Source: Collinsella sp. (GTDB lineage Bacteria > Actinomycetota > Coriobacteriia > Coriobacteriales > Coriobacteriaceae). From it: 64,000 nt of DNA. Shown here in pieces: positions 8,625 through 17,168 of this stretch (position 1 is the first letter of the stretch; each line of letters opens with the position of its first letter). The notes beneath the pieces were generated by a model, which saw nothing but the letters and a program-made list of their open reading frames with translations, was not told the DNA's origin and made no database searches. The position numbers and the translations under genes were made by a program. The stretch lies in assembly GCA_018381235.1 (NCBI GenBank), contig JAGZSF010000011.1, positions 116,866-180,865 on the forward strand, in the 5' to 3' direction.

Positions 8625-10462
8625 CGAACGACCTCGCTTCTACGGCAGCCCAGCCGCTCAACCGTGATCCCATGGTGGGCCTGCGCCTGGCGCGCGTCGA
8701 CGGGTTTGAACCGGCCGTCGCCCTGGGCACGGACGAGCTTCCCGCCTACCTGCGCCGTTTTACGATGCTGTTTGCCGATGACGCCACCATGCGTCGCGGC
8801 GGTATCGGCCGTGTGACGCGTGCCGTCAACGCGCAGGGCGAGGCCGTAGCGCTCAAGCAGCTCATCTTGCCAACGCGCGACGAATTTGATGACGATGTCG
8901 CCCACGAGGCGCTGGTCGTCAAGTTCAAGGCGGCGTTTCGCGAGGAATATGAATGTCATCGTGCCCTTTCGGGCCTTAAGGGCTTTCCCCGATTATACGG
9001 GTGGGGCGAGGTCGACGGCGTGCCCGCGATTGTCATGGAGTGGGTCGAGGGCGAGACGCTCGCTCGCCTGCGCCCGCGCCTTGCCGTGGACGATGCCGGG
9101 CGTCTGTCGCCGCTCGTGGCGGCGCGCCTGGGTCGCGACCTGTTCGATCTGCTCTGCCGCATGAGCTTGGTAGGCGAGGGGTTCGTCCATCGCGATATCT
9201 CGCCCGCTAATATTATGGTGCGCACGGCGCGCCTGCCGCTCGACCGACAGCTTGCCGAAGGCACCTTCGACCTGTGCTTGATCGACTTTGGCTCGTCGCT
9301 GGCGCTCGAGCCCGCCTCTGCGGTGGCCGGCACCGGCGGCAAGGCGTCGTTTACCGAGCGCTATGCCACGTTGCGCCGCGCGACGGTGGCCTACGCCCCG
9401 CCCGAGATGCTCACCGACGATATCCCCGACCTGCGCGTGCTTCGTATGTCGCCGGCGATCGATGTCTATGCGGCGGCGAGCACGGTCTACGAGCTCATTG
9501 CCGGTGTCGCGCCGTACGAAGTAGCGCCGGGTGCATCGGGTACTTCGGGCTCGCGCAAAAAGACGCGCGATATCGCCAGCCCTTATCGCCTCAAGATGGA
9601 TACGCTGCCCGACTATCCCGTCGGCGCCCACGCGCCCGGCTGCGACTTGACGCAACTGCTGCGACGCGAGCCCGATGTGGCACTTGCCGCGGCCGAACAG
9701 GCTCAGCAGCTGGGGCTCGATCCAAATTCCGAGGATCTGCGCGATGCGCTGGCGTTTGTCGACGCTCAGCTGTTCGATGTGGTGATGGCCTGCCTGTCCT
9801 GCCATCAGGAAGATCGTCCCGAGCCGGCTGCGGTGGAGGCGGCGCTCTCGGCATTTTGCGACCACTATGCGCAAAATGTCGCCCGCTCGCTTCGCGCCGA
9901 GCCGCTCATGCCGTGCCCGATGGAGGCATCGGGGCACACAGCCCGGCGTGCGGCGATGGTTGGTGCGACGGCGGCAAGCGGCGTGCTTTGGACTGTGGTC
10001 GTGGTATCAGCGGCGCTGTTGGCGTCGGGCGCCCATGTGACGCTCGTCGTGGGACCGCTTATGTGGTCCGGGAAGCTGCCGGCCATTATCGCCGCACTGG
10101 CGTTGGCGCTGCCGGGCATGGTGGGCATCGCTGCCGGGGCCTTGGCGCGCGACCGTCGTGTGGGATTCCTGCAGGGTGTGTTGGCCCTTTCCGCCTGCGA
10201 GGTTCCGGCGCTGGCCGCACTCGCATGCGCCGTGTTTTCCCAGCATGCCGTGGCGGGTGGCCTGGTGGCCGCCATAATTGCAACCTATGCGCTCACGTGG
10301 TTTTTGCTGGCGATGGGGTTTGCCTTTGAGCTTCCCGTCGTGTCAGCACGACGTGCGAAAATTTCCATGGCGATGCCGCTTGCCGGCGGAGCCGCGGCTG
10401 CCCGCGCCTTTGGCGGGCCGGCCGAAGTATCCGACACCATCTCTGCGACCAAGGAGGGCTAA
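8621..10462 (+). CDS. Membrane Ser/Thr protein kinase
   Basis: The 613-aa protein has a divergent Hanks kinase domain (about 60-330): VALKQ with K79, HRDISPAN with D192 and N197, IDFGSS with DFG at 222-224, and VAYAPPEML. An insert after VAPYE (about 300-385) is unusual. The C-terminus carries about four to five hydrophobic helices (about 445-590). It lacks PASTA repeats and resembles the architecture of the kinase at 420-2273. The ATG at 8621 overlaps the previous stop (ATGA), and the FHA gene follows after 3 bp. The three genes form one unit, probably a phosphorylation relay read by the FHA protein. Confidence 0.87.
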   Translation: MTNDLASTAAQPLNRDPMVGLRLARVDGFEPAVALGTDELPAYLRRFTMLFADDATMRRGGIGRVTRAVNAQGEAVALKQLILPTRDEFDDDVAHEALVVKFKAAFREEYECHRALSGLKGFPRLYGWGEVDGVPAIVMEWVEGETLARLRPRLAVDDAGRLSPLVAARLGRDLFDLLCRMSLVGEGFVHRDISPANIMVRTARLPLDRQLAEGTFDLCLIDFGSSLALEPASAVAGTGGKASFTERYATLRRATVAYAPPEMLTDDIPDLRVLRMSPAIDVYAAASTVYELIAGVAPYEVAPGASGTSGSRKKTRDIASPYRLKMDTLPDYPVGAHAPGCDLTQLLRREPDVALAAAEQAQQLGLDPNSEDLRDALAFVDAQLFDVVMACLSCHQEDRPEPAAVEAALSAFCDHYAQNVARSLRAEPLMPCPMEASGHTARRAAMVGATAASGVLWTVVVVSAALLASGAHVTLVVGPLMWSGKLPAIIAALALALPGMVGIAAGALARDRRVGFLQGVLALSACEVPALAALACAVFSQHAVAGGLVAAIIATYALTWFLLAMGFAFELPVVSARRAKISMAMPLAGGAAAARAFGGPAEVSDTISATKEG

Positions 10463-10465
10463 GCC

Positions 10466-11404
10466 ATGGCTTCTCAAGCTGAGCTCACCCCGTGCGGGGC
10501 AATGTTTGACATCTTTAAGCGCGCAGCGCACCTGAGCCATATCGAGCTGTGCGGCTTGGTGCTTTCGTCCCGTCCGCTCGCCGACGGCCGCAGCCCGCAG
10601 AGCCGAGCCGCCGATCGCTCTTGGGTTTCCCGCTTTATCGTTCGCGCGCCGGTCGGCACGCTTCAGCAGCGCTACTTTGCCGAATACGGTACCTCGGCTG
10701 CGCGTATTATGTCGCAACTGGCCCTGCGCCAGCGCAATCCCATGGACTCCACGGCTGTGATCAATATGGTGTGCGGTCCTGCAGGTGAACCGATGGTACG
10801 CGCGCTCGAAGAGTGCCACCAGGACACGAATCTCTATCGCAACGCGCTCGATCGCCTGTCCCAGGCGGCGGAACTCATGCCCGCCGAGCGCGCCGAGGCC
10901 GTGCTGGTGCTGTTTGTCGCCGTCGGTTGTTCGGCGGATGTGCGGTCCTCGGTGAACTATGCCATCGACTACGCACACGCGACCTGTGGCGGAGGCACCT
11001 CCACGCCGCGTTCGCTTGGCATGTCGATGACCGCGGGTGAACGCGAACCCGCCCCGGCGCACCCCTTGGGCTTGCTGCGCGTACAAAACAGTTTTGTCGT
11101 GAGCGCCCCGCGCTGGATTCAGCCGAGTGAGCAGGGTGTTGAGATTGGCGCGCTGGCCACTGGTGAGGGCGATATTACCGACGTTGGCGACGATGTCTCG
11201 GCCCGCCATGCCCATATCTGGTGCGATGCTCAAAATATCTGGCACGTCGAGGACTTGTCGTCCACCAACGGAACCGTGGTGGTAAACGGGGCCACGCGCG
11301 TCTGCATTCAGGTCGAGCCCGGCCGTTCCGCCCAATTCAATCCCGGCGACGAGCTCAAGCTCGGCGAATCCACTACCTACGCCATTCTCTTCGGTGCCCT
11401 CTAG
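10466..11404 (+). CDS. FHA-domain protein
   Basis: This 312-aa protein has an unrecognised helical N-terminal part (1-190) and a C-terminal FHA domain (about 220-305). The FHA core is visible: SARHAHIW (phosphopeptide-binding Ser/His), LSSTNGTVVVNG and a GDELKLGESTTY strand. FHA domains bind phosphothreonine, so it should read out the kinase encoded 3 bp upstream. Its last roughly 395 bp are duplicated, with about 15 percent divergence, at 17690-18074 on the far side of the foreign island. The present 3' end could therefore be either the native or the element-borne copy. Confidence 0.88.
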   Translation: MASQAELTPCGAMFDIFKRAAHLSHIELCGLVLSSRPLADGRSPQSRAADRSWVSRFIVRAPVGTLQQRYFAEYGTSAARIMSQLALRQRNPMDSTAVINMVCGPAGEPMVRALEECHQDTNLYRNALDRLSQAAELMPAERAEAVLVLFVAVGCSADVRSSVNYAIDYAHATCGGGTSTPRSLGMSMTAGEREPAPAHPLGLLRVQNSFVVSAPRWIQPSEQGVEIGALATGEGDITDVGDDVSARHAHIWCDAQNIWHVEDLSSTNGTVVVNGATRVCIQVEPGRSAQFNPGDELKLGESTTYAILFGAL

Positions 11405-11436
11405 CCGGCAGTTAGGGACGTTCCTTTTCTGCCGGC
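11404..11436. repeat. GGGAC-core palindrome
   Basis: GCCGGCAG (11404-11411) and CTGCCGGC (11429-11436) pair perfectly around a 17-nt loop containing AGGGACGTTCC. The same GGGAC core with different stems recurs at 23819, 53320, 55550 and, more divergently, 60857. It begins at the FHA stop codon, exactly at the island edge. Confidence 0.6.
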
Positions 11437-11699
11437 ACTTGGGGACACTTCTCTGCGCGCCAGAGCCGGTCGCCTGGGGATGGAGAGGCCATTTTGGCCC
11501 TTGGCGGTCAGTCGGGGCGAAACTAGAAGATCTTTCCGATTCGCGGCTGTTCATGCTTGTAGAGCATCTAAAACAATAGGATGTTATTCTGGAATATGCC
11601 GGGTGCGTGAACTTGCCTGTCTTAGCCTTAAAAAGGTATAGGGGAGTTTGGCTCAGGGGTTCCGTCTTGTTCTTCAGCGCAGTATTGTGGGACAGATTT

Positions 11700-12390
11700 G
11701 CTGAGATTGGCGCCTTACACCGCAGAGCGCACGGAAGGCTCTCGATTTGTGTTCTGGCCCCAGAATACAGGGCCTGATACTTACCAACTGTGGCATGGAT
11801 GTAACATCTGTAGAAATCAACCCTTTTGTTGTCGACCTTTGTAAGAAGAACACTGCCATCAACTCTTTGGATGACGAAACTAAGGTGCTTGAGGGGAGCC
11901 TTTACTCCCCTCTGTGAGATGACTCATGTTTTTCGCTTGTCGTTGTGAATCCTCCGTTACTGCCGATTCCGGATGAGATTCCTTATCCCTTCGTTGGGGA
12001 TGGGGGACAATCGGGTCTGGATATAACACTTCATATTCTTAAGGGTGGCGATACGCATTTAGAGGAAAACACTAAATACTGCTAATAGGGGTGACGACGA
12101 TGGCGTAGGGGCGACCCACGATGCTCGCATCAATACGTCGGCTACTTGGGGAATCAGATCTAGATGCATGTATGATGATACTGTGCAGCTATTCAATTAG
12201 TCCGCGTTCCGAATGGGTACGGGGTATGGCGGCGACGTCGTATGCTTTTGCCCTGGCGCGATACTCAGGTATTTCTGAGGCGGTTGACGAAGTTTATACG
12301 CGCTATGCCGCGCAAGGCGTCCGGAAGTTTGCACATCTACATTACGGGCTTAGGTTTCTTCAAGCGAGCAGGCTGGTTGCGTTATTATGA
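11700..12390 (+). pseudogene. Decayed class I SAM-dependent methyltransferase
   Basis: Pieces in different frames line up as one methyltransferase. RKALDLCSGP lies near 11730 (SAM-binding motif I). GMDVTSVEINPFVVDLCKKN follows at about 11795-11850 (motif II) and ends at a TGA. VNPPLLPIPDEIPYPFVGDG lies at about 11945-12000 (catalytic NPP motif), and an in-frame C-terminal piece runs 12121-12390. Frameshifts and stops separate the pieces, so no full product is possible. Its substrate is unknown. It may once have belonged to the peptide pathway next door, or it may be unrelated debris. The final 89 codons are the only long open stretch. Confidence 0.7.
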
Positions 12391-12668
12391 GCGATTTTTC
12401 TAGTCTAGGCGACAAAAGGCAAAGGATTTGGTGGGTGTAAAACGAGGTCGTTTGCGGGCGGACGCTCCAATCTATTGTGGCAATCGGGCGGTTGAAAAAG
12501 ATATTTCAATCGCCCGATTGCCAGATTCGTCGGAGGAGATGTCCGATTCCGACTCTCTTGTAGGAAGAGCTTGAGACCGTATTGGCCCAAGGCAATCTTA
12601 AAGCAGTCTCATTGGCAAATCTTCGCTCCTGTTGTGTTGAGGTGTAAGGTATCAGTGATTGATGTTTT
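12391..12668. other. Gap before the ABC exporter
   Basis: It holds the inverted repeat at 12479-12522 and otherwise no gene I can support. The exporter promoter is not obvious. A GAGGTGTAAGG stretch near 12640 is too far from the GTG start for a normal ribosome site. Confidence 0.4.
12479..12522. repeat. 19-bp inverted repeat
   Basis: The left arm 12479-12497 (GGCAATCGGGCGGTTGAAA) and right arm 12504-12522 pair over 19 bp with one G-T wobble around AAGATA. There is no T-tract. It sits between the dead methyltransferase and the exporter. Confidence 0.6.
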
Positions 12669-14324
12669 GTGGCGGGTAGATTGGGGCCTTCCTTGATTCG
12701 ATGCGTTCTCTCGAGGTTCATCAGAGCAAAAGGGGCTTTCGTCTTCATTGCTATCACGGTGATTGGAACCGCTCTCTCCTATGCCATGCCATACGTGAAC
12801 GGAAAATTTTTAGATTTTCTTCTCGGTAACCGCAGCGAAAGAGACGCCGCACTCTTCGCACTCCTGGTTGCGTCAATAGGAGTTTTCTCCACCCTCTTTA
12901 CTTATTTTGCAGGAACACTTTCCATTCGCATAAGCACGAGACTTTCCTTTGATCCTCTCAGGGAGGCCGTCTTGCGTTTTGAAAGAGACGATTACTTGGT
13001 GAGTCGGACCATCGATCCAGCCTATACAACGCAACGGATTATTTCCGACTCCAGCGTGGTCTCATCCTTCGTTTTGGCGAATTTCATCAGTGCGCCGCTG
13101 TCCATTGTAGCTATTCCCATCGTATTGCTTATCATATGGTCAATTGATTCAACTCTCGCGGTGTTTTCCATCATTCTCCTCATCGTGTATTTCTGTGTAA
13201 TTACTGGGTTGAGGAAACTTTTGTATAGGGTCACGTATGAGAAGAAAGAGGCGGACAGCGCCTTTTACGCCGCAATTGCATCGCAGCTTAATCAGATTCT
13301 CAACATTCAACTGGCATCTTCGTACGGCAAGAGCGAACAAGCGCTCGACGCTGGGTTTAAGAGCTATTTTCCCAAAGTTTTGCGCTCCGGAAAGCTATCA
13401 TATTCTCTGACATCGCTCGATGGTCTTTTCGCAGCGTTGTTTCAAGCGGTGATACTTGTTGTTTCCGGAGTACGAATCATTAACGGAACTATGTCAATAG
13501 GCGAGTACACTATCATCGGTACATACTTCGCGGTTCTCTTTAAGACTTTGAAAAGTATGATGTCATTGTTCAAATCCTATCAGGACGCCAAAGCATCATG
13601 GGATAGGACGGCTATCGCGACGAGGGAAAAGGCGAGATCGGGGTGGAATCGGACCGATTTGGCGAAACTTGATGGAATAAATGACATTTCGGTATCTGAT
13701 TTGGAATTCTCGGTTGCCCTTCCAGACGGATCTGTCCGAGGGGTCCTCGGCGGGTTTTCTTTCAAGTTTTCCGGTCCTGGTACATATTGCATAGTTGGGG
13801 AGAACGGAAGGGGCAAGACATCGCTTCTTTACTTGATGCTCGGGCTATATTCATCGAAAGGCAAAGTAAAATACAACGGTGTGCCAATCGAAGAATGCGA
13901 CTTGGATTACATACGTGCGAGAGAGATATCGTGCTGCCCACAGTCGTGCTTCGCGCCGGACGAAACGGTGAAAGAGCTGTTAGAGTATTTCGACACGCCC
14001 TTTTCTCCCTATCACCGGGGTGTAGATGACCTACCTTCGCTGGAAAACAGCGTGAAGGAGTTGCTCGGGAAACGTTGCTCCGCGCTTTCGGGCGGTGAGT
14101 TGCGCCGCGTGTACTTATGGTCGGCGCTTTCACGCAAGTCGTCAGTTTTGGTGCTCGACGAGCCCACGACTGGGTTAGACGCTGTAAGCCGCGCCGAGCT
14201 TGCGGCCTATGTTAAGCGCAACAAGCAAAGCCAGCTGATCATCATTGTCTCTCACGATGACGAGATGGTCGGCGCGGTAGAAGGGGTAGTGGATTTAGGC
14301 AGCATGTACCAGGGTAAATGCTGA
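12669..14324 (+). CDS. ABC exporter, fused membrane and ATPase domains
   Basis: The 551-aa half-transporter has about six hydrophobic helices in residues 15-300 and an ATP-binding domain from about 345. That domain shows Walker A GENGRGKTS, signature LSGGELRR, Walker B SVLVLDEP and H-loop IIIVSHD. It lacks the N-terminal C39 peptidase domain of peptide-processing exporters. The likely start is GTG at 12669, since an in-frame TGA lies just upstream. No strong SD is seen, and a TTG four codons on is an alternative. Codon use is AT-richer than in the window at large. It converges on the radical SAM/peptide cluster and is probably the exporter or self-protection pump for that product. Confidence 0.85.
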   Translation: MAGRLGPSLIRCVLSRFIRAKGAFVFIAITVIGTALSYAMPYVNGKFLDFLLGNRSERDAALFALLVASIGVFSTLFTYFAGTLSIRISTRLSFDPLREAVLRFERDDYLVSRTIDPAYTTQRIISDSSVVSSFVLANFISAPLSIVAIPIVLLIIWSIDSTLAVFSIILLIVYFCVITGLRKLLYRVTYEKKEADSAFYAAIASQLNQILNIQLASSYGKSEQALDAGFKSYFPKVLRSGKLSYSLTSLDGLFAALFQAVILVVSGVRIINGTMSIGEYTIIGTYFAVLFKTLKSMMSLFKSYQDAKASWDRTAIATREKARSGWNRTDLAKLDGINDISVSDLEFSVALPDGSVRGVLGGFSFKFSGPGTYCIVGENGRGKTSLLYLMLGLYSSKGKVKYNGVPIEECDLDYIRAREISCCPQSCFAPDETVKELLEYFDTPFSPYHRGVDDLPSLENSVKELLGKRCSALSGGELRRVYLWSALSRKSSVLVLDEPTTGLDAVSRAELAAYVKRNKQSQLIIIVSHDDEMVGAVEGVVDLGSMYQGKC

Positions 14325-14692
14325 CAAGTGTAGTGCTACCCAACTGACAGAGATAACAAAAAAGCGATGCAGATGCACGTAGCATTCAGTCGGTTCGGAC
14401 TCGGTGCCTTCACGCCATCGCAACGCTTTCAGATATAGTTCTCATTCTCTTACTAAAGGAAACTTTAGTCTACGTTGTCTTGTCGAGACAGAGGTGAAGC
14501 GAAGTGTTGTCGCGACGTATCTTATTCCAGGTGGCTCAGTATCATCGTGAGAATCACACCAAAGTGTACTTACAATTCTCGTGTCCCACGGACAACATGA
14601 GCTGAGCATTGAGGTTCCACCCTTTGCTGCAACTACACGGGGTTGGACGGCAATGAATATGCCGGGCCGCATGCCACGCGCAGCGGGGGTCC
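14325..14692. other. Decayed stretch downstream of the exporter
   Basis: No gene is supported here. Short palindromes such as CTAAAGGAAACTTTAG near 14453 and the following transposase remnant suggest debris of an insertion sequence. Confidence 0.35.
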
Positions 14693-14818
14693 ATGCCCCA
14701 GTATGTTGCCTACAGCAGCCTCGATGTCCACGCACACATCATCTCTGCCTTCGTGTTCAATCCGTTTGCCGGAGAGTGCGAGGGTTACAAGGCCGTAGAA
14801 TACGGGCCGAACAAATGA
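14693..14818 (+). pseudogene. IS110-like transposase N-terminal remnant
   Basis: The 41 open codons contain YVAYSSLDVHAHIISAFVF then NPFAGECEG. This resembles the start of IS110-family transposases (YVGIDVHK..I..AVF.P..GE) with its first catalytic Asp. The reading frame stops after EYGPNK and no downstream transposase sequence follows. It is a fragment and the assignment is tentative. Confidence 0.5.
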
Positions 14819-14916
14819 AATGCGGTATCGACGCATAGGATTAAACTGACGATTGCTTTGCACCGAAAATACGCCCGGAAAGCCGCTATGGGTGGCGGCC
14901 CGGGTTAAATTGAGAG

Positions 14917-14953
14917 GCCCGTCCGATCACTTTCATGTGACGAACGGTCGGGC
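14917..14953. terminator. Hairpin between convergent exporter and RiPP operon
   Basis: GCCCGTCCG and CGGTCGGGC pair with one mismatch, with TCAC/GTGA extending the stem inside. TTCTT follows on the plus strand. It sits between two convergent units and could end the exporter transcript and possibly both. Confidence 0.5.
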
Positions 14954-15021
14954 TTCTTATTCCACTTGCCAATGCTCGGCTCATATTGGAAGAAAGCTAC
15001 GCTAATGTTTGCGTGATACTC

Positions 15022-15129
15022 CTATTTTTTCCGAAGAAAGAGTCGGATAATGAAGAATAACAATAAAAAAGGTGCCAGATATAAAGCAAGTATAAAGGTT
15101 AATCCAACGAGACCTTGCAATAATGGCAT
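15022..15129 (-). CDS. 35-aa hydrophobic membrane peptide
   Basis: ATG at 15129 follows an excellent GGGAGGAGTT site and opens 35 codons. About 25 central residues are hydrophobic (GLVGLTFILALYLAPFLLLF), and the peptide ends in basic IRLFLRKK. This is a single transmembrane helix with a positive, probably cytoplasmic, C-terminus. It is the last gene after the two precursor peptides on the same strand. Immunity or transport-accessory roles are typical of such peptides but cannot be shown here. The strong ribosome site argues it is translated. Confidence 0.6.
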   Translation of the reverse strand: MPLLQGLVGLTFILALYLAPFLLLFFIIRLFLRKK

Positions 15130-15208
15130 AACTCCTCCCAGACACGAGATTTTGGTATTTGTCCCCATCTTATTTTGAATTGGACCAAATAGTTCCTAGA
15201 CACAAAAA

Positions 15209-15388
15209 CTACTCGTCAACTGGATCGCACCAATCTGCTGGCAAAACACAGCTTGATTCTTTATCGACATAGCACCAATCCGCAACAGGGCACTCGGCGA
15301 TGTCGTAAAAATTGCATATATCAACTCCAAGACAACAAGGCTCAACGGGAGGATGTTCATTTGAACCAACAGGATGGATATGCTTCAT
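15209..15388 (-). CDS. Ranthipeptide-type precursor peptide 1
   Basis: This 59-aa peptide begins at ATG 15388 after GAGGAGCTGTT. Its leader starts MKHIHPVGSN, and the rest has seven cysteines (18, 19, 25, 33, 39, 47, 54). Six of them can pair with an Asp three to five residues on: C19-D23, C25-D29, C33-D37, C39-D42, C47-D52, C54-D58. Repeated C-x3-D units are the substrate pattern of radical SAM enzymes that join Cys sulfur to Asp carbon (freyrasin-type ranthipeptides). Precursor 2, 30 bp away, shares MKHIHP and the pattern. It is too short for routine gene callers. The product structure is inferred. Confidence 0.75.
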   Translation of the reverse strand: MKHIHPVGSNEHPPVEPCCLGVDICNFYDIAECPVADWCYVDKESSCVLPADWCDPVDE

Positions 15389-15418
15389 AACAGCTCCTCA
15401 CCTTAATCCAATTAGAGA

Positions 15419-15622
15419 CTACGTTTGATCAATGCCACAGTGATCTACAACGCAGATGCTGCCGCCATCCATGTCATAGTCGCAGTAATCGTATGCACCA
15501 CAGCCATCTGCTTTATCATAAACAGTACAGATGTCAGTAATGCCCAAGAGGCAGTCAAAAGACATCGGCTTCACGCCTGCCTCGTCGCCACTTCCTGGAT
15601 TAATCGGATGAATATGCTTCAC
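15419..15622 (-). CDS. Ranthipeptide-type precursor peptide 2
   Basis: This 67-aa peptide starts at GTG 15622, chosen because AAGGGAGGTAGTC lies just upstream and because the resulting start matches the MKHIHP leader of precursor 1. It has six cysteines (24, 32, 41, 47, 57, 62), each followed by an Asp within three to six residues: C24-D30, C32-D36, C41-D45, C47-D50, C57-D60, C62-D65. The 170-bp gap to the maturase gene contains a TAGACA-N17-CAATAT element, so the peptides may have their own promoter. Confidence 0.77.
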   Translation of the reverse strand: MKHIHPINPGSGDEAGVKPMSFDCLLGITDICTVYDKADGCGAYDYCDYDMDGGSICVVDHCGIDQT

Positions 15623-15791
15623 GACTACCTCCCTTTGAGTGCAGAAAAACCTTAATATTGTGTATAACAAACCAAGATGTCTAGTTCACCATATTTCTAG
15701 AATGGTTTCGGCGAACGTAGCAATAAGCTTCGCAGACGGTAATCAGAAGAACGAACACCTCCACAATGGTGACAGCAATGCGCTGAACCGC

Positions 15792-17168
15792 TTATTCCGA
15801 TACAGTAGCTTCTCGTTGATTTTTCTCCTGCGAAGATGAGTGGCGGGAAATAAGGTCAAAAGCCATCTCGTAGCACATTTTTCTATATTCACATGATGCA
15901 GGGTGTAGACTCTTGGGCAAGTAGCCGTGCTCGTCTGCAGCCTCCCAGCTACAGCCCCCACCACAGAAAGACCGAGCCCAACAGTCCGTACAGTCAATTC
16001 TTTTTTCGACACCCTGACTCCAGTTTTCAATATACCTAGTTTCGTCAATTCCGGTGACGATGTTGCCCATTTTGAATCGCATCATCCCGACAAACCTGTG
16101 ACAGGGGTATACGTCCCCTTCGGGAGTCACGGAAATAAAACGCCTGCCAGCCCCGCATCCGACAAAGGCGATCCTGTTGCTCATAATCAAATCAACTGCA
16201 GTTTTCAATGTTCTAAACAAGGGCTTTTCCCCTTGATCAATCTGTTTGAGATATTGATCCGCCAAATCTATTAGGCCCGCCCTGATTTTGTTTAATGAGT
16301 GTTCGTCGAGTTTGATATTCTCATCGAATGAGCTCACGGGCGAGAAGTAAATCCTTCTGAAGCCCATCTCTTTAAACTGAAGATAGTCTTCAACAAGGTT
16401 ACAGTTATTATTTGTTAAGGTCGCTCTTGCGCCGAAGGGGAACGACTCGGAAAAACGACGAACGTTTTTGTCGATATCGGAGAAAGAGCCGCCTCCCGTC
16501 TTGTACGGGCGCGATGCATCGTGCTTGCATCCTGTACCATCGAGACTAATCAGAACAGAAAACCCGTGCTCCTTGAAAGAATTCACAGCAGTGTCATTCA
16601 AAAGCGTTCCGTTGGTCGTAATAGAATAGGTAAAGTTTCTATTGGGGTATATTCTTTTTGAATAGTCGACCGTTTTCCATATCAGCGGCTCGTTAATCAT
16701 GGGTTCCCCACCAAAAAAGACGATTGCAAGCGTTTCGTTTTCCGATGAACTTGCGACGAGGTAGTCGACCGCCTTGAAGGCTATCTCGTCTGTCATCAGC
16801 AGAGGAGACGTTCCATAATCTCCTTTACCGGCAAAACAGTAACTACAACCAAGGTTGCATGCATGTGAAACGTGGAGTTCGATGGATCTAAGTTTTCGAG
16901 GCGTGTCTTTTGTTAAGAAAGTCCGCTCAGACAATCGTTGATACTCATCAATGTCGTCTTCAAGTTCTGCTATGGTCGTTTGGTCGTAGCCTTTCGCAGC
17001 AAGTGACTTTGTTAGCAACTTCGAGTTGACCGTTCTTCCCGATGCTTCAAATATGCGAAGCGCATCTTCTGATGCTTGGTCAACCTGAAAGCAATTGCGA
17101 GTGACCTCATCGAAGCAGTAACGACGATCACTTACTGAGAAAAAAATGCATACGTTCCTCAATTTCAT
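15792..17168 (-). CDS. Radical SAM/SPASM peptide maturase
   Basis: This 458-aa enzyme has an N-terminal precursor-recognition-like region (1-90). The radical SAM CxxxCxxC is formed by Cys 104, 108 and 111 (CNLGCSYC), with FFGGEPM near 151-157 for SAM binding. A full SPASM domain with Cys 338, 356, 393, 396, 402, 406, 426 and 432 should hold two auxiliary iron-sulfur clusters. This is the architecture of thioether- and carbon-crosslinking RiPP maturases. The two Cys/Asp-rich peptides lie immediately downstream on the same strand, so Cys-to-Asp thioether formation is the best guess. Its SD is weak. Its composition is AT-rich, unlike the host genes. Confidence 0.88.
   Translation of the reverse strand: MKLRNVCIFFSVSDRRYCFDEVTRNCFQVDQASEDALRIFEASGRTVNSKLLTKSLAAKGYDQTTIAELEDDIDEYQRLSERTFLTKDTPRKLRSIELHVSHACNLGCSYCFAGKGDYGTSPLLMTDEIAFKAVDYLVASSSENETLAIVFFGGEPMINEPLIWKTVDYSKRIYPNRNFTYSITTNGTLLNDTAVNSFKEHGFSVLISLDGTGCKHDASRPYKTGGGSFSDIDKNVRRFSESFPFGARATLTNNNCNLVEDYLQFKEMGFRRIYFSPVSSFDENIKLDEHSLNKIRAGLIDLADQYLKQIDQGEKPLFRTLKTAVDLIMSNRIAFVGCGAGRRFISVTPEGDVYPCHRFVGMMRFKMGNIVTGIDETRYIENWSQGVEKRIDCTDCWARSFCGGGCSWEAADEHGYLPKSLHPASCEYRKMCYEMAFDLISRHSSSQEKNQREATVSE

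Noticed and set aside
14693..14818. Active IS110 element moving the island
   Set aside because: Only about 40 N-terminal codons remain; there is no catalytic C-terminal part and no element ends.
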